From: an uncultured Bacilli bacterium
GTDB lineage: Bacteria > Bacillota_I > Bacilli_A > RF39 > UBA660
NCBI GenBank assembly: GCA_910583945.1
Contig: CAJTYF010000032.1
Span: forward strand, 1 to 16,995
Reading direction: 5' to 3'
DNA length: 16,995 nt
The notes below the pieces were generated by a model, which had not been told where the DNA came from, did no database searches, and worked only from the letters and a program-made list of their open reading frames with translations. Below are positions 15,801-16,995 of the stretch, piece by piece (position 1 is the stretch's first letter; every line of letters begins with the position of its first letter). The position numbers were made by a program, and so were the translations under genes.

Positions 15801-16880
15801 AAAGCTTTTTATGATTTAATAGCAAATATGGAAGAAATATTTATTAATTATCAGATTGGAATACAGGAAAATAATGACTATAATGATGGTTATGATCAAG
15901 GAATTTTAGATAATTTATCTCAAGACGATAGCCATGCTAGTGAATATAATCCTCTAGATGGCATAGCTTCTATTTTAACTCAAATAAATAATGGTACTTT
16001 GACATATGGAGATTTAAACTATTATTATGAAGTCATAATTAATTTAATGTCTGAAACAGACGCACATGAACTTTATGATTTAACGGAAGATTTAGAAATG
16101 ATAAAATTTAATTTGGAGATTTTAATAAAAGAATGTTCAAATTTTGGCTATGTGGACCAATATAATAAAATAAGAAATGTTTTTTATGGAGGAAATTTAT
16201 ATATAAATGATCTTCTGACAAATCCTAAAGGATATAAAGTAAAAAAGAACGTTAATTCTGAAGAAGAAATACGAAAAATAAAAGAATTATTATTAACGTT
16301 AAAAAATCAAATAGATAATTTAAATATTAGTGATATAGCAAAAAATAAATTAGAATCATCAAATGAATTTGAATTAGTTATCGGTGAATTATTAATGAAA
16401 TGTCAAAAAAAAGAAGTAACAATAGGTGATATAATACAAGCGATTACCGATGTCAGTGAATTACAAAGTAAAGCTCGAAAAGGCAAATGTAATGATCTGG
16501 AGGAGACATTATATAAAATTAAATCTAAATTAAATGAAATTTATAAAACATTAAAAAAGCTTTATTATCTAAAAGAAATAACAAAAGGAAGTAAACAAAA
16601 TACAAGATTTCAGAATGTTTTAGACTTCGAGAGTTTAAAAATAGAGGATGTTATAAATAATGGTAATCAAAATGTGATAATTAGTGGGATAAATCTTGAA
16701 AAAACTATAAAGAAATTAAATGAATTTTCTAATGAACTCTTTAGTCAATTATATGATTTTCAAATCGATAATGATGAAATAATGAAGATAAATTTAATGA
16801 ATGGAAATAAAAAAGGAATAATGAACTTTTTAAAAACGGATATATTTCATAATGTTGAAGATAATTCTTTTAAATTATAA
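12291..16880 (+). CDS. Giant 1529-residue repeat protein of unknown function
   Basis: I recognise no family. No signal peptide or membrane helix is visible, so it appears cytoplasmic unless exported by an unusual route. It contains four copies of a two-part unit at about residues 1-175, 495-677, 688-865 and 875-1035. Part A is helical and centred on (I/L/E)-V-T-D-E (TDE at 30-32, 526-528, 723-725, 907-909). Part B starts, in copies 1 and 3, with the identical ENIENTKAL (125-133, 815-823), and its strands end in K-x-x-(D/N)-Y-K-like sequence. Copy 1 is separated from copy 2 by coiled-coil hairpins (about 190-480) with a clear tandem duplication (199-245 and 261-307). The last 490 residues are acidic, helical and low in cysteine. 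AAGGAG precedes the ATG. It ends at a terminator and probably shares a transcript with the surface protein upstream. Confidence 0.9.
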   Translation: MFTKNHIELMKNYTFDASGRIFDATGKEVTDELDLIALRAANLIYKVTMNKVNKGADYEKALENNLSIINRLRYDKSSTRTDLLSQILNGSNHVEREFVAESSTIEELQEKIAKSDSPVALLAPENIENTKALINLKLLDQNLILDSFNVNYTYLGQNKWLISADYKIKDYKKENNMEQNENLDSFNIEADITVNDINTLEELRNELEKAEQALKEARERNDEKAITYYQERIELLNTREIDLMVQISSSEAQVMSEDEMSIEELEERLKKIETQLEKARKNNDGFYVVEYYEEQIKKLSEQIELQQAKNKASEPEAKVAEKPVDAYNEIDEINEELDRLYKLEMTDEINKRISELKKLRKEKIVSEYKEFFSEQPVSEMTSIKEIEEEIDVLNQHAIPNIPEVQDRIDTLFVRKEELMIEPFLQSPESQNKEKVEDYIKRIEKIFPGDLIKNESLEKIIARLEARLLEIQKKENELNDLTAMELYIDELPVLDGLFTIEEFYNYLRDYKYEDETVYERKNNEIVTDEEIILKMKAITLVDTLARQEIKEKVKGYDPVTLPESIIMHYLRIFSFEKVENNEMNNVINEILNSNGHFEYMADALVRTDKNLEEDIKDFCKKYSQSALKLFLAPLRDCTEAIITFLQKKKGIIVENINILFEEIEGKIKLNVDSYLKKPKAKIEPNPSMDVLTVQEVRYFVNYYGISGPENFALVYSLENDDIVTDENLISRVRMAHLIYNYANHGTEVTDEVIQAAIADFSMYGKDENGNMSKVTTYLIYLMSNLDLTKSEVEVKKAYPLYSGIDTEKDISMFNTENIENTKALLKFLFKKMGLELENFEVNVLEEYGNKKLVFNYKFTDHSKKNTKNEDKVRQLKLFNIEEIKDYAKTYKINNQRQLVFRTTSELVTDEETIVQACSAKFINNIVRNLKEQDASYQFNTDDENISIAYEKVLNNYVIDDILNNVNYVEYTRNKNNVDEELKFIFDGRNSYLFGFYIRDQLRYLGYDLEYFKMDMKEIGDNNIRYSIDYKIIKLEQKIENEEVLEDGREDQNLTNFTPTIAINILTNFIDEALENDYKNSRLNEKKTLLNVKMRNADLNEQYRLQIRQKAIDLIECFKQIKTLSDIYERGLATNSDVDINYAFTHLEELKEKIDSLNLSEDETLLLNEIQQKAFYDLIANMEEIFINYQIGIQENNDYNDGYDQGILDNLSQDDSHASEYNPLDGIASILTQINNGTLTYGDLNYYYEVIINLMSETDAHELYDLTEDLEMIKFNLEILIKECSNFGYVDQYNKIRNVFYGGNLYINDLLTNPKGYKVKKNVNSEEEIRKIKELLLTLKNQIDNLNISDIAKNKLESSNEFELVIGELLMKCQKKEVTIGDIIQAITDVSELQSKARKGKCNDLEETLYKIKSKLNEIYKTLKKLYYLKEITKGSKQNTRFQNVLDFESLKIEDVINNGNQNVIISGINLEKTIKKLNEFSNELFSQLYDFQIDNDEIMKINLMNGNKKGIMNFLKTDIFHNVEDNSFKL
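12885..13211 (+). repeat. Tandem coiled-coil duplication in the giant protein
   Basis: Residues 199-245 (TLEELRNELEKAEQALKEAR...) and 261-307 (SIEELEERLKKIETQLEKAR...) align without gaps, including N-D at the hairpin turn and (T/E)YY-(Q/E)-E. Weaker hairpins of similar pattern follow at about 326-364, 382-421 and 434-473. Confidence 0.7.
13773..14321 (+). repeat. Protein repeat unit 2 of the giant protein
   Basis: Codes for residues 495-677. Part A holds TIEEFYNYLRDYK and NEIVTDEEII; part B (about 622-677) is the most diverged and lacks the ENIENTKAL start. Confidence 0.55.
14352..14885 (+). repeat. Protein repeat unit 3 of the giant protein
   Basis: Codes for residues 688-865. Part A holds TVQEVRYFVNYYGI and DDIVTDENLI; part B holds ENIENTKALLKFLF and ENFEVNVLEEYG, matching unit 1. 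Confidence 0.6.
14913..15395 (+). repeat. Protein repeat unit 4 of the giant protein
   Basis: Codes for residues 875-1035. Part A holds NIEEIKDYAKTYKI and SELVTDEETI; part B holds LFGFYIRDQLRYLGYDLEYF and YSIDYKIIK. Confidence 0.6.
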
Positions 16881-16896
16881 TTATTTCAATTAAAAG

Positions 16897-16922
16897 TAGA
16901 CAAAAATAATGTCTATTTTTTT
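16897..16922 (+). terminator. Intrinsic terminator after the giant-protein gene
   Basis: TAGACA (16897-16902) pairs with TGTCTA (16910-16915) around a seven-base loop and is followed by seven T residues; flanking A and T runs can extend the stem. Nothing assignable is seen from 16923 to the end of the window. Confidence 0.85.
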
Positions 16923-16995
16923 AGAGTTCTATAAAATTTTATTTAAGTTCCGGCAAAAATCAGAAAAGGAAAGAAATAAAGTTAAGTAAATAAAG

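Overview
The window is strongly AT-rich, uses ATG starts with strong AGGAGG-type ribosome binding sites and sigma-A-like promoters, and encodes RNase Y, RNase J, FtsY and YlxM. This points to a low-GC Bacillota bacterium, probably a Bacilli or Mycoplasmatota-neighbouring gut lineage (the lineage is an inference). All 14 intact or 3'-complete genes end in TAA or TAG, none in TGA, and Trp is written TGG wherever I checked. I see no tRNA, rRNA, CRISPR array or intact insertion sequence.

Left part (1-6150): the tail of a sensor histidine kinase, then rny (RNase Y) with its own promoter and terminator. Next come an unrecognised three-helix membrane protein, a decayed Rpn/transposase_31-family nuclease pseudogene on the minus strand, and rnj (RNase J), also on the minus strand with a consensus promoter and a strong terminator. 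The two main mRNA-decay nucleases of Bacillota are therefore about 2.2 kb apart.

Middle (6150-7920): divergent from rnj, an extended -10 promoter drives a type IV prepilin-like gene, ftsY (SRP receptor) and ylxM in one tight unit. ffh, the usual neighbour of ylxM, is not here.

Right part (7944-16922): a candidate surface-appendage or secretion locus that I can only partly assign. A consensus promoter at 7944-7972 leads into five closely packed genes. Four encode small single-helix proteins sharing the N-terminal signature M-(K/R)-E-A-(T/I)-G-(E/G), followed by a hydrophobic helix and a cysteine-containing domain; they form two paralogous pairs. The fifth is a CpaE/TadZ-like pseudo-receiver plus MinD-fold protein with a degenerate P-loop. 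A second promoter drives a two-helix VirB2/TrbC-like membrane protein closed by a terminator. Then come a single-pass surface protein with a C-terminal domain typical of gut Bacillota exported proteins, and a 1529-residue repeat protein, before a final terminator at 16897-16922.

Interpretation (inference): TadZ-like, pilin-like and VirB2-like components together suggest a divergent Tad or type IV filament system. Its motor ATPase, platform protein and prepilin peptidase must lie outside the window. The giant protein has four copies of a roughly 170-residue two-part repeat plus duplicated coiled-coil hairpins, no signal peptide and no membrane helix; it matches no family I know. Four start codons were moved downstream of the longest open frame because of ribosome binding sites and family alignment.
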